Of a stretch of DNA of 64,000 nt, positions 27,127-35,383 are shown in pieces. The notes under the pieces are model-generated. The model had not been told where the DNA came from, did not search any database, and saw only the letters and a program-made list of their open reading frames with translations. The position numbers and the translations under genes are program-made. The stretch spans positions 6,690 to 70,689 of the forward strand of contig JBECLA010000043.1 of NCBI GenBank assembly GCA_040235565.1, given 5' to 3'. Numbering within the stretch: position 1 is the stretch's first letter; every line of letters starts with the position of its first letter. This stretch comes from JAHEIJ01 sp040235565. GTDB lineage: Bacteria > Pseudomonadota > Gammaproteobacteria > UBA6429 > Thiohalophilaceae.

Positions 27127-27675
27127 ATGAACCTGGATAGAGTAGGCCCGGGCAAAAACGTCCCCGATGAAATCAATGTCATCATTGAAATACCGGCCCA
27201 CAGCGACCCGGTCAAATACGAAGTCGACAAAGAGACCGGCGCGATGTTCGTGGACCGATTTATGAACACCGCGATGCATTACCCCTGTAATTATGGCTAT
27301 ATTCCTCACACTCTGTCAGAAGACGGCGATCCGGTCGATGTCCTGGTGGTCACACCCATCCCCTTGATCAGCGGCTCAGTGATCATCTGCCGTGTTGTTG
27401 GGATGCTGAATATGGTGGATGAATCCGGCCCCGATGCCAAACTACTGGCAGTGCCGGTCGATAAACTCTGCAAACTTTACTGCGAGGTCCGGACACCGGG
27501 GGACATGCCGCCCATGCTACTGGACCAGATTGCGCACTTTTTCGAGCATTACAAGGATCTGGAGGAAGGCAAGTGGGTTAACGTCGAAGGGTGGTCTGAT
27601 ACCGCAGCAGCCCGACAGGAGATCCTCGAATCCATCAGGCGCTACCAGCAGGCGCCCGAAAAACCCTGTTTCTAG
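27127..27675 (+). CDS. ppa: Inorganic pyrophosphatase
   Basis: Hydrolyses pyrophosphate to phosphate, driving biosynthetic reactions. 182 residues, family I. The signature EDGDPVDVLVV with its metal-binding aspartates is present, as are KYEVDKETGAMFVDRF and YPCNYGYIPHT. The ATG follows a CTGAGGCAACC stretch. The next gene, a YfcE-like phosphodiesterase, begins 14 bp later. Confidence 0.96.
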   Translation: MNLDRVGPGKNVPDEINVIIEIPAHSDPVKYEVDKETGAMFVDRFMNTAMHYPCNYGYIPHTLSEDGDPVDVLVVTPIPLISGSVIICRVVGMLNMVDESGPDAKLLAVPVDKLCKLYCEVRTPGDMPPMLLDQIAHFFEHYKDLEEGKWVNVEGWSDTAAARQEILESIRRYQQAPEKPCF

Positions 27676-27689
27676 CCAGGTGCAGCACG

Positions 27690-28232
27690 ATGAAAATATG
27701 TGTCATTTCTGATAGCCACGATAATCGTTTCCTGATGGCGGCTGCCGTCAAGGACGCCAAGTACCATGGCGCGGAAGCGGTGTTGCATTGCGGCGATGTG
27801 GTCGCCCCGACCACCTTGCGGATTCTCAATCCGCTGGGCCTGCCAGTCCACGTGATTCACGGCAACAATACGGGAGATGTGTTCACACTCGCCAAGCTGT
27901 CACATGACCCCGACAGTGTGATCCACTATCACGGTCAGGATGCCGGCATTGAACTGGCTGGTCGCCGTATCTTTATCGTCCACTACCCACACTATGCCCG
28001 TGCCATGGCGACTACCGGCGAATGGGACATTGTCTGCTGCGGTCATGATCATCGTGCCGAAATCGATCACATCCTCAATGTCCGCAACCGTGAAACCCTG
28101 TTTATCAACCCGGGCACCGTGGGCGGTGTCGGCGCGGCCCCCACCTATGTAATGGGAGATCTGGACAGCCTGGATTTTGAAATCCATGATGTCCCGAATC
28201 CCGAGGGACGAGGTACTAGGGGCGAGGGATGA
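27690..28232 (+). CDS. YfcE/MJ0936-type metallophosphoesterase with repeat-encoded tail
   Basis: A small calcineurin-like phosphodiesterase, 180 residues. Metal ligands are visible in ISDSHDNR, LHCGDVV, HGNNTGD, VHYPHYA and CGHDHRAEI. It probably cleaves phosphodiesters; the natural substrate is unknown. The conserved part ends near FEIHDVPN. The last residues, EGRGTRGEG, are encoded by the inverted-repeat element at 28204-28379, which appears to have supplied the stop codon. Confidence 0.85.
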   Translation: MKICVISDSHDNRFLMAAAVKDAKYHGAEAVLHCGDVVAPTTLRILNPLGLPVHVIHGNNTGDVFTLAKLSHDPDSVIHYHGQDAGIELAGRRIFIVHYPHYARAMATTGEWDIVCCGHDHRAEIDHILNVRNRETLFINPGTVGGVGAAPTYVMGDLDSLDFEIHDVPNPEGRGTRGEG

Positions 28233-28379
28233 GGGACGAGTTGCTAGGGACGAGAGAAAACGGGAACAACGGATATAGATAGCTTTTTTCTACGAAGAAT
28301 GGCTCACTTATTTAATTATTGTCTTCCTTAAAATCTCGATCAACCGCTGTTCCTCGTCACTCGTCCCTAGCAACTCGTC
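28204..28379. repeat. Inverted-repeat element between yfcE-like gene and moaE
   Basis: A perfect 20-bp inverted repeat has arms at 28235-28254 and 28360-28379, 105 bp apart. The left arm is preceded by imperfect direct repeats of the unit GAGGGACGAG (28204-28240). The interior is AT-rich and has no open frame of note. It looks like a small non-autonomous mobile or dispersed intergenic element (MITE-like), with its left end inside the 3' end of the phosphodiesterase gene and its right end 8 bp from the moaE stop. Whether other copies exist cannot be judged here. Confidence 0.7.
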
Positions 28380-28386
28380 ACTGCTC

Positions 28387-28818
28387 TCAAGTATTTTTCT
28401 CCACCCAGCGGCTGCCCTGTACGAGGGTCTCCTTTTTCCAGAACGGTGCCCGCGACTTCAGCTCTTCCATCAGGTAGCGATTGGCTTCATAGGCGGCGGC
28501 GCGGTGCGCCGACCAGACTGCGACCACCACAATCGGCTCATTCGGCGACACATCCCCCACCCGGTGAATGATCAAGGAATCGATCAGGTCCCAGCGTTGT
28601 TTGGCTTCCCGACTGATTTTTTCCAGATACTGTTCGGTCATTTCCGGATAATGTTCCAGGGTCATGGCCCGGATTTCATCACCCTCGTTGAAATCCCGCA
28701 TACTGCCAACGAACACCGCGGTCGCACCGTATTTCCCGTCCGCCTGGAGTACCTCGCGCTGATAAGCACTCACCTCCTGGTAGGGATCAAAATCCTGGTT
28801 ACGGATTTCAACCGTCAT
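28387..28818 (-). CDS. moaE: Molybdopterin synthase large subunit
   Basis: Catalytic subunit that adds two sulfurs to cyclic pyranopterin monophosphate with MoaD as donor. 143 residues. Family features are GATAVFVGSMRDFNEGD, LEHYPEMTEQYLEKI, IIHRVGDVSPNEPIVVVAV and the catalytic lysines in APFWKKETL. The start lies 1 bp after the moaD stop. Evidence of molybdoenzymes in this organism, though moaA is not in the window. Confidence 0.93.
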   Translation of the reverse strand: MTVEIRNQDFDPYQEVSAYQREVLQADGKYGATAVFVGSMRDFNEGDEIRAMTLEHYPEMTEQYLEKISREAKQRWDLIDSLIIHRVGDVSPNEPIVVVAVWSAHRAAAYEANRYLMEELKSRAPFWKKETLVQGSRWVEKNT

Positions 28819-28819
28819 T

Positions 28820-29053
28820 TCAGCCTCCGGTTACCGGTGGGAAAAAGGCAACTTCATCACCCTCCACGACGGGATGGTTGGCATCGACATAGTCCATATT
28901 GACTGCCATCAGGGTGTTCGCCGGCATGGGTCGTCCGCCACTGGCCAGTTCCCAGACGTCCTGCACCGAACTCACGGTCTGGCTTTCCACACTTGTATCA
29001 GCCTTTCCGACCTGTTCGCGCAAACTGGCAAAAAACTTTACTGCTATGCTCAT
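28820..29053 (-). CDS. moaD: Molybdopterin synthase sulfur carrier subunit
   Basis: 77-residue ubiquitin-like protein that carries thiocarboxylate sulfur to MoaE. It ends in the required Gly-Gly (FFPPVTGG), with the N-terminal strand SIAVKFFASLREQVG and VNMDYVDANHPVVEGDEVAF typical of MoaD. The ATG at 29051-29053 is chosen by comparison with family length. It is divergent from moaC with 93 bp between the starts. Confidence 0.92.
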   Translation of the reverse strand: MSIAVKFFASLREQVGKADTSVESQTVSSVQDVWELASGGRPMPANTLMAVNMDYVDANHPVVEGDEVAFFPPVTGG

Positions 29054-29146
29054 GGTTCTCCGATCCGGATTCGATTGCGATTCAGGGGGAAGCGAGCCTA
29101 TCATGTTCATCCGATTCTCCCAACTTCCTGTTCTAAGTATAGTGGT

Positions 29147-29629
29147 ATGAGTAAACTGACTCATTTCAATGCCGAAGGTGAAGCCCACATGGTTGACGTG
29201 GGCAATAAGGCGTCGACCCGGCGAATCGCCGTCGCGGAAGGGTATATCGCAATGCAACCCGATACGCTCGATCTCATCCTGCGCGGCGAACACAAGAAAG
29301 GCGACGTCCTCGGTGTGGCACGCATTGCCGGGATCATGGCAGCCAAGCGGACGGCCGACTTGATCCCCCTGTGTCATCCTCTGATGCTGACCCGCGTGGA
29401 AGTGGAATTCCATCCCGATTCACAGCAACGCCGGGTCCTTTGCCAGGCCAGCGTGGAAACCCTGGGGCAAACAGGGGTGGAAATGGAAGCGTTGACCGCG
29501 GTACAGATCGCCTTGCTCACGATTTATGACATGTGCAAAGCCGTGGATCGGGGTATGCGCATGGGCGATATCCAGTTGATGGAAAAACGGGGCGGAAAGT
29601 CCGGTCATTGGCGACGAGGCGCAGACTGA
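29147..29629 (+). CDS. moaC: Cyclic pyranopterin monophosphate synthase
   Basis: Converts the MoaA product to cPMP in molybdenum cofactor synthesis. 160 residues. Motifs are MVDVGNKASTRRIAVAEG, IPLCHPLMLTRVEVEF, VEMEALTAVQIALLTIYDMCK and KAVDRGM, ending in a GGKSG stretch. An in-frame upstream extension crosses moaD in antisense and is not coding. It shares a divergent promoter region with moaD-moaE. Confidence 0.95.
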   Translation: MSKLTHFNAEGEAHMVDVGNKASTRRIAVAEGYIAMQPDTLDLILRGEHKKGDVLGVARIAGIMAAKRTADLIPLCHPLMLTRVEVEFHPDSQQRRVLCQASVETLGQTGVEMEALTAVQIALLTIYDMCKAVDRGMRMGDIQLMEKRGGKSGHWRRGAD

Positions 29630-29754
29630 TTCACCGCCCCATCATTGTCGTCACTCGTACTTCTACCTGCAAATGTATTGTGACTTGCTATACTTGATAC
29701 TCACACTAAAGTATTAAACAGCCAGGAAGGCTCTACTCTAGCAGGTATAGGGTC

Positions 29755-30708
29755 ATGAAAAACAATAACTTAGCCAGCCGGTTGTTGGGGATCACGCTAC
29801 TCCTTTTCGGCTTCTCCCCGTCGATCAATGCCAATAATGCCGACTGGATGCTCGTGGAACGCTTCAAGTCGGTGCAAGAGCAAGCCGAAGGCGGCAAGGT
29901 TCAGGCCATGTATGATCTCGGTCGCATGTATGAACGGGGCCGGGGTACCGCGGTGAATTTCAGCCGTGCTGTCGAGTGGTACCAAAAAGCCAGCTCCGCA
30001 GGCAACGCGGCGGCCAAAGGTCGTCTCGGGATCCTGTATTTCGAGGGGCGAGGCGTCTCGCAAGACCATCAACAGGCCTATCGCCTGCTGAACGAAGCGG
30101 CCAAAGCAAATATCCCTGCCGCCCAGTATCAACTGGGGCTGATGTATGAGTGGGGGACCGTCGTCAAGCAGGATAAACAACAGGCCATGAAGTGGTACCA
30201 GAAGGCCATGCAAGGTGGCGACTATCGTGCCAAAGACAAGATCGCACAATTGGTCTCCCAGCAGGACACCAGTCCCCGAAAAGCACCCCGGGCCAAAAAG
30301 ACCAATATCCTGCCCACGATATTGAATGCCAAATGGCATGCCGGTACGCGACCCGCCGGGATTCTGCCCTCGGAAATCAGTCAGTGCGAGCCCTTCCAAC
30401 GTGGCTTGAAGTGCCACTCGGAACAGCAACGCAGTACCGGGCTGGAAACCATAACCTACAAAACCGAAGCCACTATCAGCGACGTAAACCAGAAATCCTT
30501 TACGATCAGTTACCACAACACGGTGTTGAAGGTGAGCCCCAAAACACCGGCTGATGCCGCAGACGAAGGAGAAACACCGCCGATCGCCAACAGCATCAAG
30601 GTGGGACAAAAAAGCCCGGAGCATAGACTGGATTGTCAGTTTGAGAATAAAAACCAGATTCGCTGTAACAAGGACCACATCCGCAACTACAGCTTTGTTT
30701 CCAAATAG
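29755..30708 (+). CDS. Secreted Sel1-repeat protein
   Basis: 317 residues with a signal peptide (SRLLGITLLLFGFSPSINA). Residues about 35-165 hold three to four Sel1-like repeats (AMYDLGRMYERGRGTAVNFSRAVEWYQKA; AAKGRLGILYFEGRGVSQD; AAQYQLGLMYEWGTVVKQD). These alpha-solenoid repeats usually mediate protein contacts. The C-terminal half is basic, then beta-like with four cysteines, and matches nothing I recognise. Function unknown. Confidence 0.75.
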   Translation: MKNNNLASRLLGITLLLFGFSPSINANNADWMLVERFKSVQEQAEGGKVQAMYDLGRMYERGRGTAVNFSRAVEWYQKASSAGNAAAKGRLGILYFEGRGVSQDHQQAYRLLNEAAKANIPAAQYQLGLMYEWGTVVKQDKQQAMKWYQKAMQGGDYRAKDKIAQLVSQQDTSPRKAPRAKKTNILPTILNAKWHAGTRPAGILPSEISQCEPFQRGLKCHSEQQRSTGLETITYKTEATISDVNQKSFTISYHNTVLKVSPKTPADAADEGETPPIANSIKVGQKSPEHRLDCQFENKNQIRCNKDHIRNYSFVSK

Positions 30709-30815
30709 ACAGATAGGCACGGCACCGATTTAGCTGGACAACAACAAGCATTTTATCCGGCTTAAACCATTGCTCAGGCTTGTCAGCGGCAAACTGTCAC
30801 TTAGAATACAGCTTC

Positions 30816-31499
30816 ATGTCTTCCGTCATCCCCGCCTGCCCACCACAGTCCGAAGCTGACCTGCTGGCTAATGCTGAGAAAATCGCTGGCATGCGGCTTG
30901 GCGAACTGGCGGGGCGACTGGGTTTGAGTGTCCCGGCCTCTTTACTGACCGCCAAAGGCTGGGTCGGGCAGTTAATTGAACAATGCCTGGGGGCCACGGC
31001 GGCTTCACTCCCGGAGCCGGATTTCCAGCACATTGGCGTTGAATTGAAAACCCTGCCGATCAATTCGCAGGGCCAGCCCCAGGAATCCACCTACGTATGT
31101 ACCGTGCCACTTGTGGAGAATACCGGGTTGAACTGGGAAACGTCCTGGGTACGCCGCAAACTCCAGCGGGTACTCTGGATCCCGGTCGAGGCCGATGGCT
31201 CGCTACCGGTGGCAGCACGACGTATCGGGATGGCGCTGCTGTGGTCACCCACCCCCCAACAGGAAGCGGTATTACAACAGGATTGGGAAGAGCTGATGGA
31301 AATGATCGTTACCGGCAAGCTGGAACAAATCTCCGCCCGTCACGGAACCTGGTTACAGATCCGTCCCAAGGCCGCCAATGCCCGTGCGCTGTGTACTGCC
31401 TTTGATGAGCAAGGTGCTCCCACTGAAACCCTGCCGCGCGGCTTTTACCTGCGCCCCGGCTTTACCCGTATCCTCCTGGCGGAGCATTATCAGTCCTAG
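30816..31499 (+). CDS. mutH: DNA mismatch repair endonuclease MutH
   Basis: Nicks the unmethylated strand at hemimethylated GATC sites in Dam-directed mismatch repair. 227 residues. The catalytic set of the Sau3AI/MutH fold is visible in DFQHIGVELKTLPIN (Asp...Glu-x-Lys). AKGWVGQLIEQCLG and WSPTPQQEAVLQQDWEEL also match. The start is the ATG at 30816. The stop codon overlaps that of the convergent glutamate synthase-like gene. Its presence implies Dam methylation in this genome, unlike most gammaproteobacteria outside the enteric and related groups. Confidence 0.93.
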   Translation: MSSVIPACPPQSEADLLANAEKIAGMRLGELAGRLGLSVPASLLTAKGWVGQLIEQCLGATAASLPEPDFQHIGVELKTLPINSQGQPQESTYVCTVPLVENTGLNWETSWVRRKLQRVLWIPVEADGSLPVAARRIGMALLWSPTPQQEAVLQQDWEELMEMIVTGKLEQISARHGTWLQIRPKAANARALCTAFDEQGAPTETLPRGFYLRPGFTRILLAEHYQS

Positions 31500-33034
31500 A
31501 TCACTTCACCTGACTTCGCCTGCATGTCCGGCAAGGGCGGCTTCACATCAGGATACAGTACATCCAGCGGAATTGACCGACCGTCCTCCTGCACAATTCG
31601 CGCATGGAAGCGGCATAAAAGACGCGGCTCGCTCACCCCACAGGAATGGGCAATCAAGCCAACTTCATGGTTAAGGTTGTTGGCATAATGCATGACCCGT
31701 ATGGCTTTGTCGTCCGGGTTCAGCCCTTTCTGCAAACGTGGATTATGGGTGGTAATACCGGTCGGACAGGTATTCTGATTGCACTGCAAAGCCTGGATAC
31801 AGCCCAGCGCGAACATGAAGCCGCGTGCCGTAACCACGAAGTCGGTACCGACACAAAGCGCCCAGGCAATATCTGTCGGGGTAACCAATTTGCCGGAAGC
31901 AATTACCCTGATGCGTTGACGCAGGCCATACTGATTCAGCTTGTCGACCAGCATGGGCAAACTTTCGCGTAACGGTAACCCGACATCATCCATCAGGGCC
32001 ATGGGCGCAGCACCGGTGCCGCCATCAGCACTATCGAGAGTAATAAAATCCGGAGCGCTCTGTTCACCCCGGCTGAGAATGATTTGACACAGCGTATCCA
32101 GCCAGCCATACGCACCCAAAACCATTTTAAAACCCACTGGTTTGCCGGTGACCTGTCGCACATGTTGCACCATATCGAGCAGGTCATCGACACTATTAAT
32201 CTCGGGGTGTCGATTGGGACTGATCGAGGCTTGATATGGATGAATACCGCGTATGGCGGCGATCTCCTCTGTCACTTTGATAGCAGGAAGGATCCCGCCT
32301 TTGCCCGGTTTGGCGCCCTGACTGAGCTTGATTTCAAACATCCGCACCTGTTCATGGGCAGCAATGTCGCGCAATTTTTCATCACTCAGGGTCCCCGCGA
32401 GATCACGCACGCCATATTTGGCAGTGCCAATCTGAAATACCAGATCGGCCCCACCATCAATATGGTAGGGAGACAACCCGCCTTCCCCGGTGTTCATCCA
32501 GCACCCCGCCAGGTGCGCGCCTCGCGACAACGCCAGTGTTGCGGGACGGGAAATTGCGCCATAACTCATAGCGGAAATATTCACCAATGAATTGGTGGTA
32601 AAAGGCTTGTCACACGCCGGTCCGATTGTTAATGGTTGAAGTTGTGAGGCATCTTCCTCCAGCGTTGGAAACGGACAATTCACAAATAAAACCGTGCCGG
32701 GTGTGGATAAATTACGGGTTGAACCAAAGGCGCGGGTATTGTTGAGATTCTTGGCCGCACGATAAACCCAGACACGTTGCGCACGATTGAAAGGTAACTC
32801 TTCCCGATCCATCGCAAAGAAATACTGCCGGAAGAATTCTCCCAGTTTCTCGAATAAATAACGGAATCTCCCAATGACAGGATAGTTTCGACGAATGGCC
32901 TGTTTTGTCTGACTGACATCCAGTATATAAGTGATAATGATGACAAGTGCGACGGTGCCAACCACGAAAATAAAAAGTGCCGACATTACTTGCAGACCGG
33001 TGTACAACAGCTCCGGCATATCGCTAAGTTGCAT
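31496..33034 (-). CDS. FMN-binding glutamate synthase family protein, membrane-anchored
   Basis: 512 residues. An N-terminal membrane segment (YTGLQVMSALFIFVVGTVALVIIITYI) precedes a glutamate-synthase-like FMN/Fe-S barrel: NISAMSYGAISRPA, GEGGLSPYH, KPGKGGILP, DSADGGTGAAP, ARGFMFALGCIQALQCNQNTCPTGI with the cluster cysteines. It lacks the amidotransferase domain. Members are linked to methylated amine or amino acid metabolism in some bacteria, but the substrate here is open. The start at 33034 is supported by AAGGAG just upstream. Confidence 0.85.
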   Translation of the reverse strand: MQLSDMPELLYTGLQVMSALFIFVVGTVALVIIITYILDVSQTKQAIRRNYPVIGRFRYLFEKLGEFFRQYFFAMDREELPFNRAQRVWVYRAAKNLNNTRAFGSTRNLSTPGTVLFVNCPFPTLEEDASQLQPLTIGPACDKPFTTNSLVNISAMSYGAISRPATLALSRGAHLAGCWMNTGEGGLSPYHIDGGADLVFQIGTAKYGVRDLAGTLSDEKLRDIAAHEQVRMFEIKLSQGAKPGKGGILPAIKVTEEIAAIRGIHPYQASISPNRHPEINSVDDLLDMVQHVRQVTGKPVGFKMVLGAYGWLDTLCQIILSRGEQSAPDFITLDSADGGTGAAPMALMDDVGLPLRESLPMLVDKLNQYGLRQRIRVIASGKLVTPTDIAWALCVGTDFVVTARGFMFALGCIQALQCNQNTCPTGITTHNPRLQKGLNPDDKAIRVMHYANNLNHEVGLIAHSCGVSEPRLLCRFHARIVQEDGRSIPLDVLYPDVKPPLPDMQAKSGEVI

Positions 33035-33233
33035 GACCAACTCCTTCCGCTTACCAACAAACCATCGTCCTGTTAATGCCAGGAGAACAGCATTTGTTAT
33101 TCTATGAATTGTGAGACAGCGCGCTTGGTAATGTGTTCCAATGATTGCGTCGTGTTGCGTTGAAACAGTTTTGTCCTCAAACAAAATATAGCGGATAATT
33201 GCAATTTCTTTCCCGCTGACTTTTCAACAAACC

Positions 33234-34052
33234 ATGACCGAACAAAGCAAACAGGATGTCGTTACAGTATTTGACCAGGTAGCAGGGCATTACGATAACC
33301 CTGCGATGCGGTTTTTTCCATTCTGCGCTGATCGTCTCATTGCTCACTTGCGTCTGCATCCTGGTGACAAGATCCTCGATGTCGCAACAGGAACCGGTGC
33401 CGTTGCTCTGGCCGCCGCCCAGGCGATTGGTCCCCAGGGACGTGTCCAGGCCATCGATCTGTCAGAGAAGATGTTGCAAACAGCCGTCACCAACCTGCAG
33501 CGTTCCGGACTGACTAATGTCGATTTCCATATTATGGATGCCGAGTCGGTGGAGTTTAAAAGTCGTTATTTTGATTGCGCCACCTGTTCCTTCGGTATCT
33601 TTTTCCTGCCGGACATGCAGGCCGGACTCACCAGCTGGCGCCAGGTATTAAAGCCAGGTGGACGGGTTATGTTTACCAGCTTCACGGCTAACGCGTTTCA
33701 ACCGCTGGCCGACCTGTTTCGCCAACGTATGGAAAGCTTTGGCGTGGTAATTCCGGCAGAGAAATGGATGCGTTTGACTACCGAAGAAGAATGTCTTGCC
33801 CTGCTGGAGGCCGCCGGCTTCGTGAAACCGGAAGTCGTCATGGAACAACTGGGTTATCATCTCAACGGGCCGGAGGATTGGTGGGAAATTATCTATAGCA
33901 GTGGTTTCCGAGGCTATCTGGAAAAACTCGATACCGAACAAGCAGGTCGTTTTCGGGTTGAACACCTGGCAGAAATACAATCCCTCATGGATGACAAGGG
34001 CTTATGGCTGAATGTAGAAACCCTGTTCAGTACCGGCATACGGCCTGAATAA
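33234..34052 (+). CDS. Class I SAM-dependent methyltransferase (UbiE-like)
   Basis: 272 residues with a Rossmann-fold methyltransferase. Motif I is ILDVATGTGAVAL (DxxTGTG), then VQAIDLSEKML, ATCSFGIFFLPDMQAG and LKPGGRVMFTSF. It resembles the quinone and sterol methyltransferase group, but longer at the C-terminus. The substrate is not predictable. The gene is divergent from the glutamate synthase-like gene. Confidence 0.82.
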   Translation: MTEQSKQDVVTVFDQVAGHYDNPAMRFFPFCADRLIAHLRLHPGDKILDVATGTGAVALAAAQAIGPQGRVQAIDLSEKMLQTAVTNLQRSGLTNVDFHIMDAESVEFKSRYFDCATCSFGIFFLPDMQAGLTSWRQVLKPGGRVMFTSFTANAFQPLADLFRQRMESFGVVIPAEKWMRLTTEEECLALLEAAGFVKPEVVMEQLGYHLNGPEDWWEIIYSSGFRGYLEKLDTEQAGRFRVEHLAEIQSLMDDKGLWLNVETLFSTGIRPE

Positions 34053-34185
34053 ATACAATGATCGACTGCAAGATAATTCGCGCACCTCTACCCAAATAAA
34101 ACCAGGCACTGCTTCACCTGTTTTTCCTTGCGCAACACTCATATAATACAACCGCATCATCAGGCAGTGACCGCAGGAGTATTAT

Positions 34186-34890
34186 ATGAGGGACAATAAA
34201 CCAGACACGAACCTGTTCGGAACAGATTTGGTTGGTACCGAAACCGATCGACAGTCACTGGAAAAACAACTGGCCCTGTATCAACAGCATCTTGCGGAAT
34301 TACCCGATAGTGCCAGCGAAGTCGATCGCGCCCGTGTCTTACTTGATATTGCAGAAACCCAATTAGCGCTGGAACACAAGGATGAAGCGTGGAATACCGC
34401 ACGGGAAACATTGGATATCTTTTTACAGGCAGAACACTGGCAGGAGGCCGTGGAATGTTGCAATGTCTTGTTTCAGACCGAGCAACCTGCTTCCCTCGCT
34501 GCTTTGGGGCAAGGTGTATGGTTGGCGGTGACCTTTCCGATACAACCTGACACGACTATTGCCATGCTGCAGCATATCATTGAAGAAACACCCGCCGATT
34601 CAGATGGTGCAGCCGTTGCAGCGATCACCGCGCACTATATTGCTGATATTCGTTCTCCCGAGGAAAAGCATCATAGCCTGACATTCCTCACCCAGAACCT
34701 CCTCGGCCAGGTCGCCAAAAGACATAGCAATGTCAGCACCCAGAGCGAGCTTGATGCCTGGTTGGACAAATTACAGCTCCGGGAGTCACAGGAGTTTCTT
34801 CCGCGCCTGGCCACTGTCATCGATGTACTTGTGCAGGATGACTGGTGGTTTGATCGGGATGAGTTACGGACTAAATTACCAATACATTAA
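34186..34890 (+). CDS. Hypothetical alpha-helical (TPR-like) protein
   Basis: 234 residues, acidic and largely helical; no transmembrane segment or signal peptide. The central part (EVDRARVLLDIAETQLALEHKDEAWNTARE) has the spacing of a TPR-like helical pair. Not assigned to a family. It is close upstream of the DUF2007 gene (85 bp), so the two may be linked. Confidence 0.6.
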   Translation: MRDNKPDTNLFGTDLVGTETDRQSLEKQLALYQQHLAELPDSASEVDRARVLLDIAETQLALEHKDEAWNTARETLDIFLQAEHWQEAVECCNVLFQTEQPASLAALGQGVWLAVTFPIQPDTTIAMLQHIIEETPADSDGAAVAAITAHYIADIRSPEEKHHSLTFLTQNLLGQVAKRHSNVSTQSELDAWLDKLQLRESQEFLPRLATVIDVLVQDDWWFDRDELRTKLPIH

Positions 34891-34975
34891 TTTTTCCAAT
34901 GGTCAGCTACTGTTCCAGATCACCGGTCTGGACGATCACAATGTAGCGCAACAGTCAAATACCTTCACTGTTTCC

Positions 34976-35296
34976 ATGTTCAAACTCTATGACGCCAGTA
35001 ATCTTACCGAAGCCCATCTGCTTCTCGACCTGTTAACCCAGGCAGGTATCGAGGCAAAAATCCTTAATGCTTTCGCCCAGGGTGCATCTGGTGAAATCCC
35101 GTTTGGACAGGCCTATCCCGAAATCTGGTTAGAGGATGAAAATGACCTGGCGCGCGCCCGCGCCATCATTCACGAATATGAAACAACTCCGGTTACAACC
35201 GATTGGATTTTTTGTCGACGATGTGGAGAACGTAATCCCGCCAACTTTGAACTGTGCTGGCACTGTGGCAATGAACTTAACCCAGCGAATGAATAA
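34976..35296 (+). CDS. DUF2007 domain protein with C-terminal zinc ribbon
   Basis: 106 residues. The N-terminal part (MFKLYDASNLTEAHLLLDLLTQAGIEAKIL) is the DUF2007 fold, a small PII-like domain. The C-terminus carries two CxxC pairs (FCRRCGERNP and LCWHCGNEL), a likely zinc ribbon. The ATG at 34976 is taken from the family start; upstream sequence in frame has no homology. It may be a small signalling or RNA/protein-binding module; unknown. Confidence 0.7.
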   Translation: MFKLYDASNLTEAHLLLDLLTQAGIEAKILNAFAQGASGEIPFGQAYPEIWLEDENDLARARAIIHEYETTPVTTDWIFCRRCGERNPANFELCWHCGNELNPANE

Positions 35297-35383
35297 CGAT
35301 GCGTCGCAGGACCAAATCGCGACAGGCGCAACAGGTTAATGGGTTATTCAAGTGATATGCCAATAAACACCGGAAGGTGACAC

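Noticed and set aside
28874..29146. Upstream extension of the moaC frame
   Set aside because: It runs antisense through moaD; the real MoaC start is at 29147.
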